Positions 1 to 8,132 are shown, counted from the first letter of the stretch. The stretch is DNA of 64,000 nt from Hymenobacter persicinus (GCF_004167665.1 NZ_SEWE01000005.1:80371-144370), one strand, 5' to 3'. The notes: generated by a model not told the origin, from the letters alone. Made by a program: numbers and translations.

Positions 1-132
1 GCCGTGCTGGGCCTTCACGGTTTCGGCGGGCTTGTACTCGTAGTACATGGGCCGGGTCGTGGACTGGGCGGGCGCGGAGTTGGAAGTGGCTTCGAGGTTG
101 AGTTCGGGCGTGTCGAGGGCGGAGTGCGACAT
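1..132 (-). CDS. Partial CDS, N-terminal 44 residues of an unknown protein
   Basis: A reverse-strand reading frame starts with ATG at 132 and runs off the left edge without a stop. The visible N-terminus is polar, rich in Ser, Thr, Ala and Pro, with no signal peptide, followed by a Tyr/Lys-rich stretch (MYYEYKPAETVK). Codon use (mostly C or G in third position) matches the neighbouring genes, which is why I take it as real. I do not recognise the family; most of the gene lies outside the window. Confidence 0.55.
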   Translation of the reverse strand, partial: MSHSALDTPELNLEATSNSAPAQSTTRPMYYEYKPAETVKAQHG

Positions 133-228
133 GAGGAAAAAGGCGGATTGGGTGGACTGGGTGGGAATAATTGGGCTGGAAGATAGGAGTTTTCCCGCTC
201 CACCCCACTACCGCGGGCCCAGCCGGGG

Positions 229-274
229 CCCGGGCTGGCCGCACCCGGGCTGCTCCGGCCGCGGCCAGCCCGGG
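229..274. repeat. GC-rich perfect inverted repeat (14-bp arms)
   Basis: Arms at 229-242 and 261-274 are perfect reverse complements (CCCGGGCTGGCCGC and its complement) with an 18-nt spacer. It lies in the 266-nt gap between the divergent partial gene (start 132) and the small lipoprotein gene (start 399). No T-run follows on either strand, so it does not look like a Rho-independent terminator. It may be a structured 5' leader element or simply GC-rich spacer. Confidence 0.5.
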
Positions 275-398
275 GCGCCAGCGGCCGGCGTTGAAATTTC
301 AGCTTTCCAATCCGCATTAGCCGTACACGGAAAGCGGCCGGGTTTGTCCCGGCTGACGGCCCTTCTTTGTTCCCACGTTCTTTTCACCGACCAACCCC

Positions 399-602
399 AT
401 GAAAAAGCTTCTTTTCCTCGCCCTGGCCGCGGCCTCCTTCTCCCTGGCCGCCTGCGAACCGGGCGGCAGCAAGCTCGAAGGCACCAGCGACGGCAGCGTC
501 CACGACGGCACCGTGGACGCCGGCATCCGCCGCCAGGATACGGCCAGCACCATGCCCAACGGCAGCGGCGGCATGGCCATGGACACCACCGTAGCCAAAT
601 AG
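399..602 (+). CDS. Small lipoprotein, unknown function
   Basis: This 67-residue protein starts with a signal sequence (MKKLLFLALAAASFSLAAC) whose lipobox SLAAC predicts lipidation at Cys19 and membrane anchoring. The mature part (about 48 residues) is Gly/Ser/Asp/Thr-rich, hydrophilic and probably disordered. ATG at 399 is the only start that gives a complete signal peptide. A strong terminator follows 35 nt after the stop, so it is probably a single-gene transcript. I see no recognised domain. Short lipoproteins of this kind are common in Bacteroidota, so only the location, not the function, is supported. Confidence 0.75.
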   Translation: MKKLLFLALAAASFSLAACEPGGSKLEGTSDGSVHDGTVDAGIRRQDTASTMPNGSGGMAMDTTVAK

Positions 603-636
603 TCGTTACCGGCTCCGCCAGCTCGGTTGCGCCAGG

Positions 637-663
637 GCCCTTCCTGCGGGAAGGGCTTTTTTT
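637..663 (+). terminator. Rho-independent terminator after small lipoprotein gene
   Basis: Perfect 8-bp stem GCCCTTCC (637-644) and GGAAGGGC (649-656), 4-nt loop, then seven T residues (657-663). It terminates the gene ending at 602. Confidence 0.9.
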
Positions 664-807
664 GCGCCCGGCGGTTGGGAATTATGACTTGGCGGCCGGA
701 CCAGCCTGCCTCGTATCGAACCGCAGCAGAACCGTAAAAGTGGAGAAATCCGCACCCCGCCCGGGAAATTATGCGTACTGACTGGCTCCAACTACTGCAC
801 GAAAGCC

Positions 808-1800
808 ATGAAACAAGTTGCCAAGGGCGTCCACCAGCTCACGATTCAGCGGTTCGTTAATCTATACTTCGTCGAAACCGGCCGCTCCGGGGAGTGGGTG
901 CTGGTTGATACCGGACTGCCGGGCTCAGAAAAAGCCATTATTGCCGCCGCCGACGAGCTGTTTTACCCCGGCACCCACCCCGAGGCCATCATCCTGACCC
1001 ACGGCCACATGGACCACTCGGGCTCGGTGCAGGCCCTGGCCGAGCACTGGAAAGTGCCGGTGCTGGCCCACCCGCTGGAAATGCCGTTTCTGACCGCCAA
1101 GGCCGTGTATCCGCCCGCCGACCCGACCGTGGACGGGGGCGGCAGCCTGGCGTTCGTGGCCCGGTTTTTCCCGCCCCAGTCGTTTCAGCTCTCCGACTTC
1201 GTGCAGGCCCTGCCCGCTGATTCCGAAGATGAGGTGCCCTACCTGCCCGAGTGGCGCTGGCTGCACACACCCGGCCACGCCCCGGGGCAGCTGGCCTTGT
1301 TCCGGGAGTCGGACCGCACCCTGCTCGGCGGCGACGCTTTTGCTACGGCCAACCACGAGTCGGTGCCGTCCCTGTTGCTCCAGCGGCCGGCCATCAGCGT
1401 GGCCGGGGCCCCGTTTAACTACGATTGGGAACAAGTGCGCAGCTCGGTGCAGAAGCTGGCGGCCCTGGAGCCGGCCGCCATCGGCTGCGGGCACGGCCCG
1501 GCCGTAGCAGGTCCCGAATTCACTCAACAGCTTCACCACTTAGCCAACAACTTCCCCATGCCCAAGCACGGTCGTTACGTTTCTCAGCCCGCCCACCTCG
1601 ATGGCACGGGCGTTGTGTCGGTACCGCCAGCGGCCAAAGATTCGCTGCCGGGCAAGCTGGCCATTGCCGCCGCGGGCGTGGCGGCCCTGGTGGGGGTGGC
1701 CCTGCTGGTTAAGAAGCAGAAAAAGCATCAGCAAAACCGCTACCCGCGGCCCAAGCCCGAGCGGGCCCGCAACCCGCGCACCGGCAAAATCCCGGAGTAG
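808..1800 (+). CDS. MBL-fold metallo-hydrolase with C-terminal membrane anchor
   Basis: A 330-residue metallo-beta-lactamase-fold hydrolase. The metal motif HGHMDH is at residues 65-70, a further His is in HTPGHAPGQ (about 153-161), the bridging Asp in LLGGDAF (Asp176) and a last His in CGHGPAV, so both metal sites look complete. Unusually, after the catalytic domain there is a hydrophobic segment (about residues 284-302) and a very basic tail rich in Lys, Arg and Pro. This suggests a cytoplasmic-side or envelope membrane anchor at the C-terminus. No signal peptide is visible. Family members include glyoxalase II, lactonases and nucleases, so the substrate cannot be named. Confidence 0.85.
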   Translation: MKQVAKGVHQLTIQRFVNLYFVETGRSGEWVLVDTGLPGSEKAIIAAADELFYPGTHPEAIILTHGHMDHSGSVQALAEHWKVPVLAHPLEMPFLTAKAVYPPADPTVDGGGSLAFVARFFPPQSFQLSDFVQALPADSEDEVPYLPEWRWLHTPGHAPGQLALFRESDRTLLGGDAFATANHESVPSLLLQRPAISVAGAPFNYDWEQVRSSVQKLAALEPAAIGCGHGPAVAGPEFTQQLHHLANNFPMPKHGRYVSQPAHLDGTGVVSVPPAAKDSLPGKLAIAAAGVAALVGVALLVKKQKKHQQNRYPRPKPERARNPRTGKIPE

Positions 1801-1818
1801 CCAAGTGGTTTTGCGGGC

Positions 1819-2622
1819 CTAAAGCTGGGTTACTTTCACGCTGCCCTTCACGGTGACGGCCTTTACCAGGGCCCCGCCCTGGCCCAGCGTGGCCACTACT
1901 TGCTGCTGCAGGGTCGGCGACTTGCTCACGGGCAGCTTGCCGGCACTGACCGAGCCCACGGTGGTGGCGGCGTAGAGGCGGGCGGAGTAGTTCTTGGGCA
2001 AATCCCAGGTGATGCTGCCGTTGGTAGTTTGCACGTCGAGCCCCTCCCCGACCCATTTGGGCCCGGCCAGCTTGATGCGCACGCCGCCGTTGATGGTGCG
2101 CCCGCGCAGGCTGCCGCCCACGTTGGTCAGGGAAATAGCGCCGTTGGCGGCCTCAAACGTGACGTCGCCTAATAGGTCGCTCAGGTTGATACCGCCGTTG
2201 AGCGTGCGCAGGGTCAGGGCCATGCGGCGGGGCACAAATACCTCGTAGCTCACGGCCCAGCCCAGCTCGCCCTCGGCCGTGCTTTCGGCGCGCAGGGTGT
2301 AGTCCTGGGCCCGGATGGTAATGCTTTTGCCCAGCTGGCGCGCTTCTTCCTCACTTTTGCCCCAGGCCAGAATTTTGGCCCGCACCCGCACCTCGTTGCC
2401 GTCCCAGCCCTTCACGGTGATGCCGCCGTTGGCCCGGCCGTCGATGGTGATGCCCTGACCGGTGGGCGCGGGCAGGATTTTGTCCCGGGTTTCGCAGTAG
2501 CGCTTACTGCTGCTGCTGGTGAAGGTACCGTCGCCGCAGGTGGTGGTAAACACCGGGGCCGACTGGGCCCGGGCGCCGGTGGCCAGCCCGCTCAGCAGCA
2601 GAACAAAAAGCGAAACTCTCAT
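1819..2622 (-). CDS. Secreted NGGI-repeat protein (DUF4097-like), copy 1
   Basis: A 267-residue protein starting at ATG 2622 with a signal peptide (MRVSLFVLLLSGLATGARAQ); an upstream in-frame extension lacks sense and is rejected. The mature protein begins with a short Cys-containing segment (TTC...RYCETRD, a possible disulfide). It continues as repeated short strands ending in NGG-type turns spaced about 18-20 residues apart, as expected for the beta-solenoid DUF4097 adhesin-like family. It is a paralogue of the neighbouring 2782-3591 gene, but several turns have changed (NGAI, NGSI, VGSV, KGSV). Probably extracytoplasmic; function unknown. Confidence 0.75.
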   Translation of the reverse strand: MRVSLFVLLLSGLATGARAQSAPVFTTTCGDGTFTSSSSKRYCETRDKILPAPTGQGITIDGRANGGITVKGWDGNEVRVRAKILAWGKSEEEARQLGKSITIRAQDYTLRAESTAEGELGWAVSYEVFVPRRMALTLRTLNGGINLSDLLGDVTFEAANGAISLTNVGGSLRGRTINGGVRIKLAGPKWVGEGLDVQTTNGSITWDLPKNYSARLYAATTVGSVSAGKLPVSKSPTLQQQVVATLGQGGALVKAVTVKGSVKVTQL

Positions 2623-2712
2623 GAAGCGCGGTGGGGAACGGGGGTGGAAGCTGGGCTTAGAAGGGAGAACAACGCAGAAAAGTTGCCCGCCGAGGTCCGG
2701 GCCGCCAAAAAA

Positions 2713-2752
2713 GCCAGCCGCTGCCCGGACTATGTTCCGCGCCGCGGCTGGC
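2713..2752 (-). terminator. Possible hairpin terminator between the two NGGI-repeat genes
   Basis: Nine-bp arms GCCAGCCGC (2713-2721) and GCGGCTGGC (2744-2752) with a 22-nt loop. On the reverse strand the stem is followed by six T residues, so it may end transcripts of the upstream copy (2782-3591). The long loop makes this uncertain. Confidence 0.4.
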
Positions 2753-2781
2753 ATTGCCGTTTTTGGGGGGCAACTTTGCCG

Positions 2782-3591
2782 TTAGCGCTGACGCACGCTA
2801 ATGCCGCCGTTGGTGGTCACGGCCTTGATAGTAGCGCCACCCTGGCCCAGTGTGGTCATGATTTCCTTGCGCATCATGCCCGACTTGGTTACCGGCAGCC
2901 CACCCGCGGTAATGCCGCCCATGGAGGTGCTGGTCACGAACTTGGCCGAGTAGTCCTTGGGCAGGCTCCAGCTGATGCCGCCGTTGGTGGTTTGTACGTC
3001 GAGGCCCTCGCCCTGCCACGTGGGGCCGGTGAGCCGGATGCTGACGCCGCCGTTGGTGGTTTGGCCCTTCACCTGCCCGGCCACGTTGGCCAGGGAAATT
3101 CCCCCGTTCTGGGTGGTAAAGGTAATGGCCGACTCCAGGTTGCTCAGGCTGATGCCGCCGTGTTTGGTTTGCAGGACCAGGGCCGTTTTGCGGGGCACAA
3201 ATACCTCGTAGCTCACGGCCCAACCCTGGATGGCGCCCTGGGCGGCGGAGCTGGTGGCGTGCAGGGTGTTGGCAGCGGTGCTGATGGTGATGCCTTTGGC
3301 AAGCTGGGTTGCCTCAGCGTCGGTTTTGGCCCAGGTCACTACTTTGGCCCGCACCCGCACGTCGGAGCCGTCCCAGCCCTGCACCGAGATGCCGCCGTTG
3401 TCCTGCCCGTCGATGGTCAGGGTCTGGGGGCCGGGGCTGGGCAGGGTCAGGTCCCGGGTTTCGCAGTAGCGCATGCTGGAGCCCTTGGAGGCACCCCGCT
3501 CGTCGCAGGTGGTGGCGAAGGAGGGCGCGTTTTGGGCTACGCCGACGTAGGAGGCAGCGCTGAGCAGCAGGATGGAGGCCAGCTTTTTCAT
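2782..3591 (-). CDS. Secreted NGGI-repeat protein (DUF4097-like), copy 2
   Basis: A 269-residue protein with a signal peptide (MKKLASILLLSAASYVGVAQ). The mature part carries the same TTC...RYCETRD segment as copy 1 and then about seven regular turns of the NGGIS type (DNGGISV, QNGGISL, TNGGVSI, TNGGISW, TNGGISV), the signature of a DUF4097-like beta-solenoid. It is transcribed in the same direction as copy 1 (start-to-stop gap about 160 nt), and the pair shares long identical blocks such as WAVSYEVFVPR and GEGLDVQTTNG. A 14-bp perfect palindrome 74 nt upstream may be an operator. Function is unknown. Confidence 0.8.
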   Translation of the reverse strand: MKKLASILLLSAASYVGVAQNAPSFATTCDERGASKGSSMRYCETRDLTLPSPGPQTLTIDGQDNGGISVQGWDGSDVRVRAKVVTWAKTDAEATQLAKGITISTAANTLHATSSAAQGAIQGWAVSYEVFVPRKTALVLQTKHGGISLSNLESAITFTTQNGGISLANVAGQVKGQTTNGGVSIRLTGPTWQGEGLDVQTTNGGISWSLPKDYSAKFVTSTSMGGITAGGLPVTKSGMMRKEIMTTLGQGGATIKAVTTNGGISVRQR

Positions 3592-3664
3592 GGGTTGAGG
3601 AAAAGATAGTGGAGGTTGGTTTGGGCTATAGATGCCAGGCGCGGACCCGACGTTGCCTCAAACA

Positions 3665-3678
3665 ACGAAATATTTCGT
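3665..3678. promoter_or_regulatory. Perfect palindrome ACGAAATATTTCGT, candidate operator
   Basis: A 14-bp perfect dyad lies in the 166-nt gap upstream of the reverse NGGI-repeat gene (start 3591) and downstream of the arginase-family gene. AT-rich dyads of this form resemble operators of BlaI/MecI-type winged-helix repressors, but no such regulator is in the window, so that assignment is only a guess. Its position 74-87 nt upstream of the start fits a promoter-overlapping repressor site. Confidence 0.45.
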
Positions 3679-3757
3679 AGATAATTTTGCGCGCCTTCGC
3701 CACAGCCCATAACCCACTGTTTTATTACCCCTTACCAGCTGACCACCGGCGTCAGGC

Positions 3758-4663
3758 TTACCCTTTGGCTACCCCGGTTAAAAAGGCGGTGATGATGGTG
3801 GCGGCCAGGCGGGCCGTCTGGTTGTCGCGGTCGAAAACCGGATTGAGTTCCACTACTTCAAACAGGCGCACCGGGGCTTTCTGTCCGGCCAGAAACGCGG
3901 CTTCGGTGGCCTGGCGGGGCGTAAATCCGTCGGCGCTGGGGGCCGATACGGCGGGCGCGAAGGCCTCGGCGCACCCGTCGATGTCGAAGCTCACGAAGGC
4001 TGGGCCGGCGGCCGTGGCCCGCTGCAAGGCCCGGAGCTGGTAGAGGGCTATGCCGTCCTGCTGCACGTGGGCCAGGGGCACGATGGTGGCCTGCTGCTGG
4101 TGCAGGAAGTCAATATCTTCTTTGGTGTTGAGGTTGGAGTGCAGCCCGATTTCGGTGAAACGGCTCCCGGTCAGGATTCCTTCGCGCAGGAGCTTGCCAA
4201 AGGGCGTGCCGCTGCTGATCAAGTCGGGCTTGTGCTTCACGTCGGCGTGGGCGTCGAGGTTGATACCGCCCACGGGCTGCCCGCCGGTAGCGTCGAAGAG
4301 GCCCCGCACGGTGCTGTAGGTGCCGTCGTGGCTGCCGCCGAGCACCACCACCCGCGGGTACTGGCTTAGCAGCTCGCCCAGGCGGCGGCGGATGGTGGCG
4401 TGGTTCTGGGCGTGGTCGGGGTGGCGCAGGTCGAGGTTGCCGGCGTCGGCGATGCGCAGGGCGTCGAGGCTCACATCGTGCTCCAGGTTGTAGGTTTTGT
4501 GGTAGCGGCGCAGCTCCCGGCGGATGGCGTCGGGGGCGTGCTGGGCGCCGGCCCGGCCGCCTTCGAGCACGGTGCCGAAGTCGAGGGGCAGGCCCACGAG
4601 GCAGACGTCGGCTTCGGGCAGCTCGGTGGCGGGGCGGATAAGGTCACGCAGAAAGGTTGGCAT
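3758..4663 (-). CDS. Arginase/agmatinase/formimidoylglutamase-family hydrolase
   Basis: A 301-residue ureohydrolase-fold enzyme, start chosen at ATG 4663 (MPTFLRDLIRP) rather than an upstream in-frame ATG. The binuclear manganese ligands are all present: His112 in GGSHD, Asp137/His139/Asp141 in LDAHAD, and Asp227/Asp229 in SFDIDG. The third motif continues as GCAEAFAPAVSAP rather than the arginase DPxxxP, which fits formimidoylglutamase or an unassigned Bacteroidota clade better than true arginase. No hut or arginine genes are adjacent, so the substrate remains open. It is divergent from the small secreted-protein gene at 4741. Confidence 0.8.
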   Translation of the reverse strand: MPTFLRDLIRPATELPEADVCLVGLPLDFGTVLEGGRAGAQHAPDAIRRELRRYHKTYNLEHDVSLDALRIADAGNLDLRHPDHAQNHATIRRRLGELLSQYPRVVVLGGSHDGTYSTVRGLFDATGGQPVGGINLDAHADVKHKPDLISSGTPFGKLLREGILTGSRFTEIGLHSNLNTKEDIDFLHQQQATIVPLAHVQQDGIALYQLRALQRATAAGPAFVSFDIDGCAEAFAPAVSAPSADGFTPRQATEAAFLAGQKAPVRLFEVVELNPVFDRDNQTARLAATIITAFLTGVAKG

Positions 4664-4729
4664 GGCACGAATGTAGGGGGAACCGGACATTCCCCGTAAC
4701 GTGCCGCCGCCCGCTCCGGTGCCATTGCG

Positions 4730-4741
4730 TACCTTTCGCCA
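4730..4741 (+). promoter_or_regulatory. -7 box TACCTTTC abutting the start codon (leaderless-type promoter)
   Basis: TACCTTTC at 4730-4737 matches the Bacteroidota -7 element TAnnTTTG and ends 3 nt before ATG 4741. With the usual spacing from this box the transcript would begin at or next to the A of ATG. No -33 TTG is obvious. Confidence 0.45.
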
Positions 4742-5196
4742 TGCTCTACCGCTTTCTCTTTCTGCTTTTGCTGGCGGCCCCCGCCCGGGCCCAGCAGCCT
4801 CAGCAGCCTCAGTCGGCCAAAGCCGGCCGCATTGCCACGCCGGCCGCTTCCTTTTTTGCCAGCTACACCTACCTGAGCTACGCCATTGTGGACCGCCAGA
4901 CCAAGGCCGCCCCGATTCAGGCCCGGGGCGTGGGCGGCACCCTCACCCTGCACCCCGACGGTACCTTCCAGAAACGCCTGACGTTGCAGGGCAACGGCGG
5001 CATCATGCACTTCGATCAGGACGGGACGTTCACCTTCAGCGGGCAGCAGATTACGTTTTCCTACCGGGACAGCAAAGGCCAGCCCCGCACCGACCAGGGC
5101 ACGTTTCGCCTGCAGTCGGGTGTGGGTCTGCTCACGCTTACGCTCAACGGCTTTCCGGTTGGCAACCAGGGCATCTACACGCTGCGGGCCCAGTAG
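4741..5196 (+). CDS. Secreted hypothetical protein, beta-rich
   Basis: A 151-residue protein with a signal peptide (MLYRFLFLLLLAAPARAQ) and a Gln/Pro linker, then a domain with alternating hydrophobic strands (GGTLTLHPDGTFQKR, DGTFTFSGQQITFSY, GTFRLQSG, GIYTL). This pattern resembles small lipocalin-like or Copper-resistance NlpE-like barrels of the Bacteroidota periplasm, but I cannot assign a family. Start at 4741 gives the signal peptide exactly; an upstream in-frame ATG at 4657 would overlap the divergent gene and the promoter. It stands alone between two unrelated genes. Confidence 0.7.
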   Translation: MLYRFLFLLLLAAPARAQQPQQPQSAKAGRIATPAASFFASYTYLSYAIVDRQTKAAPIQARGVGGTLTLHPDGTFQKRLTLQGNGGIMHFDQDGTFTFSGQQITFSYRDSKGQPRTDQGTFRLQSGVGLLTLTLNGFPVGNQGIYTLRAQ

Positions 5197-5224
5197 GCCC
5201 CGGCCGGATCTGGCGGAATCGGGT

Positions 5225-5236
5225 TAGCTTGCCGCT
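5225..5236 (+). promoter_or_regulatory. -7 box TAGCTTGC abutting the SDR start codon
   Basis: TAGCTTGC at 5225-5232 is a variant of the Bacteroidota -7 element and ends 4 nt before ATG 5237, again predicting an essentially leaderless transcript. Confidence 0.4.
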
Positions 5237-6094
5237 ATGCAAAACTCCTCTCCCGCCCTGCTGATTACGGGCGTCTCGACCGGCGTGGGCCTGGCCGCCG
5301 CCCGGGCTTTTCTGAGCCGCGGCTACCGCGTGTTTGGCAGCGTGCGCACTGCCGCCGACGCGGACCGGCTCCGGGCCGAACTGGGCCCGCACTTTGAGCC
5401 CCTGCTTTTCGACGTGACCGACGCCGACGCCATTGCCCGGGCCGTAACCGAAGTAGAAACGCAACTGGCCGGCGCCCCGCTGCGGGGGTTGATTAACAAC
5501 GCCGGCGTGGCCTTCGGCGGCCCCCTGCAGCATCAGCCCATCGAGGTGGTGCGCCAGCATTTCGAGGTCAACGTGCTGGGGCTGGTGCAGGTCACGCAGG
5601 CGTTTCTGCCTTTGCTGGGCGCCCAAGCCGATTTTCGGGGCCAGCCGGGGCGGGTGCTGAACATCGGCTCGGTGAGCGGGCAGGTGGCCACGCCGTTTAT
5701 GGGTGCCTACGTGGGTACCAAGCACGCCCTGGAAGGCCTTACCGCGTCGTGGCGGCGGGAGTTGCAGCTGTTTGGGGTGCCGATGGTGCTCATTGGGCTG
5801 GGCGTCACCAAAACGCCCATCTGGGACAAGGGCATCAACCTGGAGCCCTACCGCGCCACGCCCTACCTGGGGCCGGCCGAGCGGTTTGCCAAGGTCGTCA
5901 ACCGCACCCGGGAAAGCGGGCTCAGTCCCGAGTACGTCGCCGGGCGGCTGGTGCAGATCATGGAAACTCCGCGCCCCAAGGTGCGCTACACCATCGTGCC
6001 CGACTACACCCGCAACCTGCTCACGTGGCTGCTGCCGGCCCGCGCCCTCGACCGGCTCATAGCCCGGGGCCTGGGGCTGCGGCCGGCCAAGTAG
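5237..6094 (+). CDS. Short-chain dehydrogenase/reductase (classical SDR)
   Basis: A 285-residue classical SDR. The nucleotide-binding TGVSTGVG motif is at 11-18, the structural NNAG at 87-90, Ser145 in NIGSVSG, and the catalytic Tyr158-x3-Lys162 in AYVGTKHAL, so the active site is complete. The Arg residues after the second strand (GSVRT) suggest NADP(H) preference. The closest general type is the retinol-dehydrogenase-like or serine 3-dehydrogenase-like SDR set, but the substrate cannot be read from the sequence. It has no operon partners: the preceding gene ends 40 nt upstream, and yebC follows after 107 nt with its own -7 box. Confidence 0.88.
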   Translation: MQNSSPALLITGVSTGVGLAAARAFLSRGYRVFGSVRTAADADRLRAELGPHFEPLLFDVTDADAIARAVTEVETQLAGAPLRGLINNAGVAFGGPLQHQPIEVVRQHFEVNVLGLVQVTQAFLPLLGAQADFRGQPGRVLNIGSVSGQVATPFMGAYVGTKHALEGLTASWRRELQLFGVPMVLIGLGVTKTPIWDKGINLEPYRATPYLGPAERFAKVVNRTRESGLSPEYVAGRLVQIMETPRPKVRYTIVPDYTRNLLTWLLPARALDRLIARGLGLRPAK

Positions 6095-6125
6095 CGCAGT
6101 GCGTTGCGCCCGGCCGGGCTTTCTG

Positions 6126-6134
6126 CTAACTTGC
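6126..6134 (+). promoter_or_regulatory. Candidate -7 box (TAACTTGC) for yebC
   Basis: TAACTTGC near 6126-6134 in the gap between the SDR gene and yebC resembles the recurring TAnCTTGC box of this window and would give a leader of about 65 nt. Confidence 0.35.
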
Positions 6135-6201
6135 AGCCCCTTTCCGGGCCCCCACCCGCCCGCAACACTCACTATTTCACAATCTCACAAGTTCACCATA
6201 A

Positions 6202-6936
6202 ATGGGAAGAGCATTTGAATTCCGCAAGGGCCGCAAAATGAAGCGTTGGGACAAGATGTCCAAGGACTTCACCCGCATCGGCCGCGAAATCGTGATGGCC
6301 GTGAAGGAAAGCGGTGCCAACCCCGACACCAACTCCCGCCTGCGCACGGCCATGCAGAACGCCAAGGGCGTAAACATGCCCAAGGACCGCGTGGAGGCCG
6401 CCATCAAGCGCGCCAGCAGCAAGGAAGAAAAAGACTACCAGGAAGTGGTGTACGAGGGCTACGCACCCCACGGCGTGGCCGTCGTGATTGAAACGGCCAC
6501 CGACAACCCCACCCGCACCGTAGCCAACGTGCGCATGTACTTCAACCGCGGCAACGGCGCCCTGGGCACGGCCGGCTCCTCCGACTACACTTTCACCCGC
6601 AAGGGCGTGTTCCGCCTCGCCGCCGAAGGCCTCGACCTCGACGAGCTGGAGTTGGAGCTCATCGACGCCGGCGCCGAGGACGTGTACGCCGACCAGGAAG
6701 AAGACGAGCACGGCGCGGTGAAAGACTTCATCGTGGTCGAAACCGCCTTCACCGACTTCGGGCAGATGCAGAAAGCGCTGGAAGAAAAAGGCCTGAACGT
6801 GGTGTCGGCCAACCTGCAGCGCGTGCCCAACACCACCGTCAGCCTGGAAGGCGAGCAGCTGGATGAGGTGATGGCGCTGATTGAGAAGTTTGAGGAAGAC
6901 GACGACGTGCAGGCCGTGTACCACACGCTCGGCTAG
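6202..6936 (+). CDS. yebC: YebC/PmpR/TACO1-family protein
   Basis: A 244-residue protein with the family N-terminus MGRAFEFRKGRKMKRWDKMSK and the conserved blocks NPDTNSRLR, NMPKDRVEAAIKRA, YEGYAPHGVAVVIE, NRGNGALGTAGS and the acidic C-terminal domain. Length is normal. The family binds DNA or the ribosome; recent work links it to relief of ribosome stalling and older work to transcription regulation. The Bacteroidota form begins with MGRAFE rather than the proteobacterial MAGHSKW. It is monocistronic, with a terminator 29 nt downstream. Confidence 0.95.
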   Translation: MGRAFEFRKGRKMKRWDKMSKDFTRIGREIVMAVKESGANPDTNSRLRTAMQNAKGVNMPKDRVEAAIKRASSKEEKDYQEVVYEGYAPHGVAVVIETATDNPTRTVANVRMYFNRGNGALGTAGSSDYTFTRKGVFRLAAEGLDLDELELELIDAGAEDVYADQEEDEHGAVKDFIVVETAFTDFGQMQKALEEKGLNVVSANLQRVPNTTVSLEGEQLDEVMALIEKFEEDDDVQAVYHTLG

Positions 6937-6965
6937 CCCACGGATTCAAACTGAAATGCCCAAAC

Positions 6966-7001
6966 GCGGGCCGCTCCGATCAGGGCGGCCCGCATTGTTT
7001 T
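6966..7001 (+). terminator. Rho-independent terminator after yebC
   Basis: Perfect 9-bp stem GCGGGCCGC (6966-6974) and GCGGCCCGC (6985-6993), 10-nt loop, followed by ATTGTTTT. Confidence 0.8.
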
Positions 7002-7067
7002 ACGGCCAGGCAACGTCCGGGGCGCTTTCGGCTTCTTGCCAGTGATACCTCTCCTCAATTTACCGCT

Positions 7068-8132
7068 ATGAAAACTATTCTGCTGCTGGCCCTGCTCCTG
7101 CTTTCCGCCCTCGTTGCCCCGGCCCAGCACGCCGGCCTGGCGGCCCTGCTCCAGCAGCAGCGCGTGCCGGGAATGCAGTTGATTCACACGAAAGGCGGCA
7201 AAACCACCGCGTACTCCGTGGGCCAGCGCCGGGCCGGACAGGCGGCGCCCGTCACGGCCGGCACCATCTTTCAGGCGGCTTCTTTGGGCAAGGTAGTGCT
7301 GGCCTACGCCGCTCTGCGCCTCGTGGATCAGGGCCGCCTCGACCTGGACCAGCCGCTGCTCACCTACGGACCTTATCCCCGCCTGAACGGGGAACCCCGC
7401 GCGGCCCGCATCACCGCCCGCATGGTGCTGGGCCACACCACCGGCCTGCCCAACTGGGCCGACAACCCGCTGGGGCCCACCTGGAAAACCTCGGTTTTGC
7501 GCCTGAAATTCGCCCCCGACAGCTGCTGGAGCTACTCTGGCGAAGGCTACGCCTTTTTGCAGAAAACGCTGGAGCACATCACCGGCGAGTCGTGGGAGGT
7601 GCTGGCCCGGCAGCAGGTGTTTGGACCGCTGAAAATGACCAATAGCAGCTTTGTGTGGCAGCCGCGCTTCGCCGCCAATGCCGCCACCGGCCACGACAAA
7701 GCCGGTAAGCCCACCGAAATCCGGCAGTTTCAGGAGGCCAACGCCGGTTTCAGCCTGCTCACTACCGCCGCCGACTACCGCCGCTTCGTGCAAGCCCTGG
7801 CCACGGGCACCGGCCTGACGCCCGCCACGGCCCGGCTGCTCACCACCGCCGCCAACGCGGCCAACCGTTGCGGCCACGCCCCCACGCCCACCGACGCCCG
7901 GATTGCCTGGGCCTGCGGCGTGGGGTTGGTGAACACCTCCCGCGGCCCGGCCCTCTGGCACTGGGGCGACAACGACGACTGCCAGAACTTTTTTCTCACC
8001 TTTCCCGCCACCGGCGAAAGCCTCGTCTTCTTCACCAACGGCGCCAATGGCCTGCGCCTCACCGATGAGCTGCTGCGGCGCTTTGTGGGCCCCGGCGAGT
8101 ACTACACCCAACAGTGGCTCAACGAGAAATAA
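7068..8132 (+). CDS. Serine hydrolase, beta-lactamase class C/PBP-like family
   Basis: A 354-residue secreted serine hydrolase with a signal peptide (MKTILLLALLLLSALVAPAQ). The nucleophile motif SxxK is Ser72-Leu-Gly-Lys75, the second motif is Tyr156-Ser-Gly in YSGEGY, and the third is His298-Trp-Gly, the usual HxG form of the esterase and beta-lactamase-related family (Pfam Beta-lactamase). It could be a D-aminopeptidase, esterase or penicillin-binding-type enzyme; HxG instead of KTG argues against a classical beta-lactamase. It probably acts in the periplasm or is exported. The MBL-fold gene follows 57 nt downstream in the same direction. Confidence 0.88.
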   Translation: MKTILLLALLLLSALVAPAQHAGLAALLQQQRVPGMQLIHTKGGKTTAYSVGQRRAGQAAPVTAGTIFQAASLGKVVLAYAALRLVDQGRLDLDQPLLTYGPYPRLNGEPRAARITARMVLGHTTGLPNWADNPLGPTWKTSVLRLKFAPDSCWSYSGEGYAFLQKTLEHITGESWEVLARQQVFGPLKMTNSSFVWQPRFAANAATGHDKAGKPTEIRQFQEANAGFSLLTTAADYRRFVQALATGTGLTPATARLLTTAANAANRCGHAPTPTDARIAWACGVGLVNTSRGPALWHWGDNDDCQNFFLTFPATGESLVFFTNGANGLRLTDELLRRFVGPGEYYTQQWLNEK

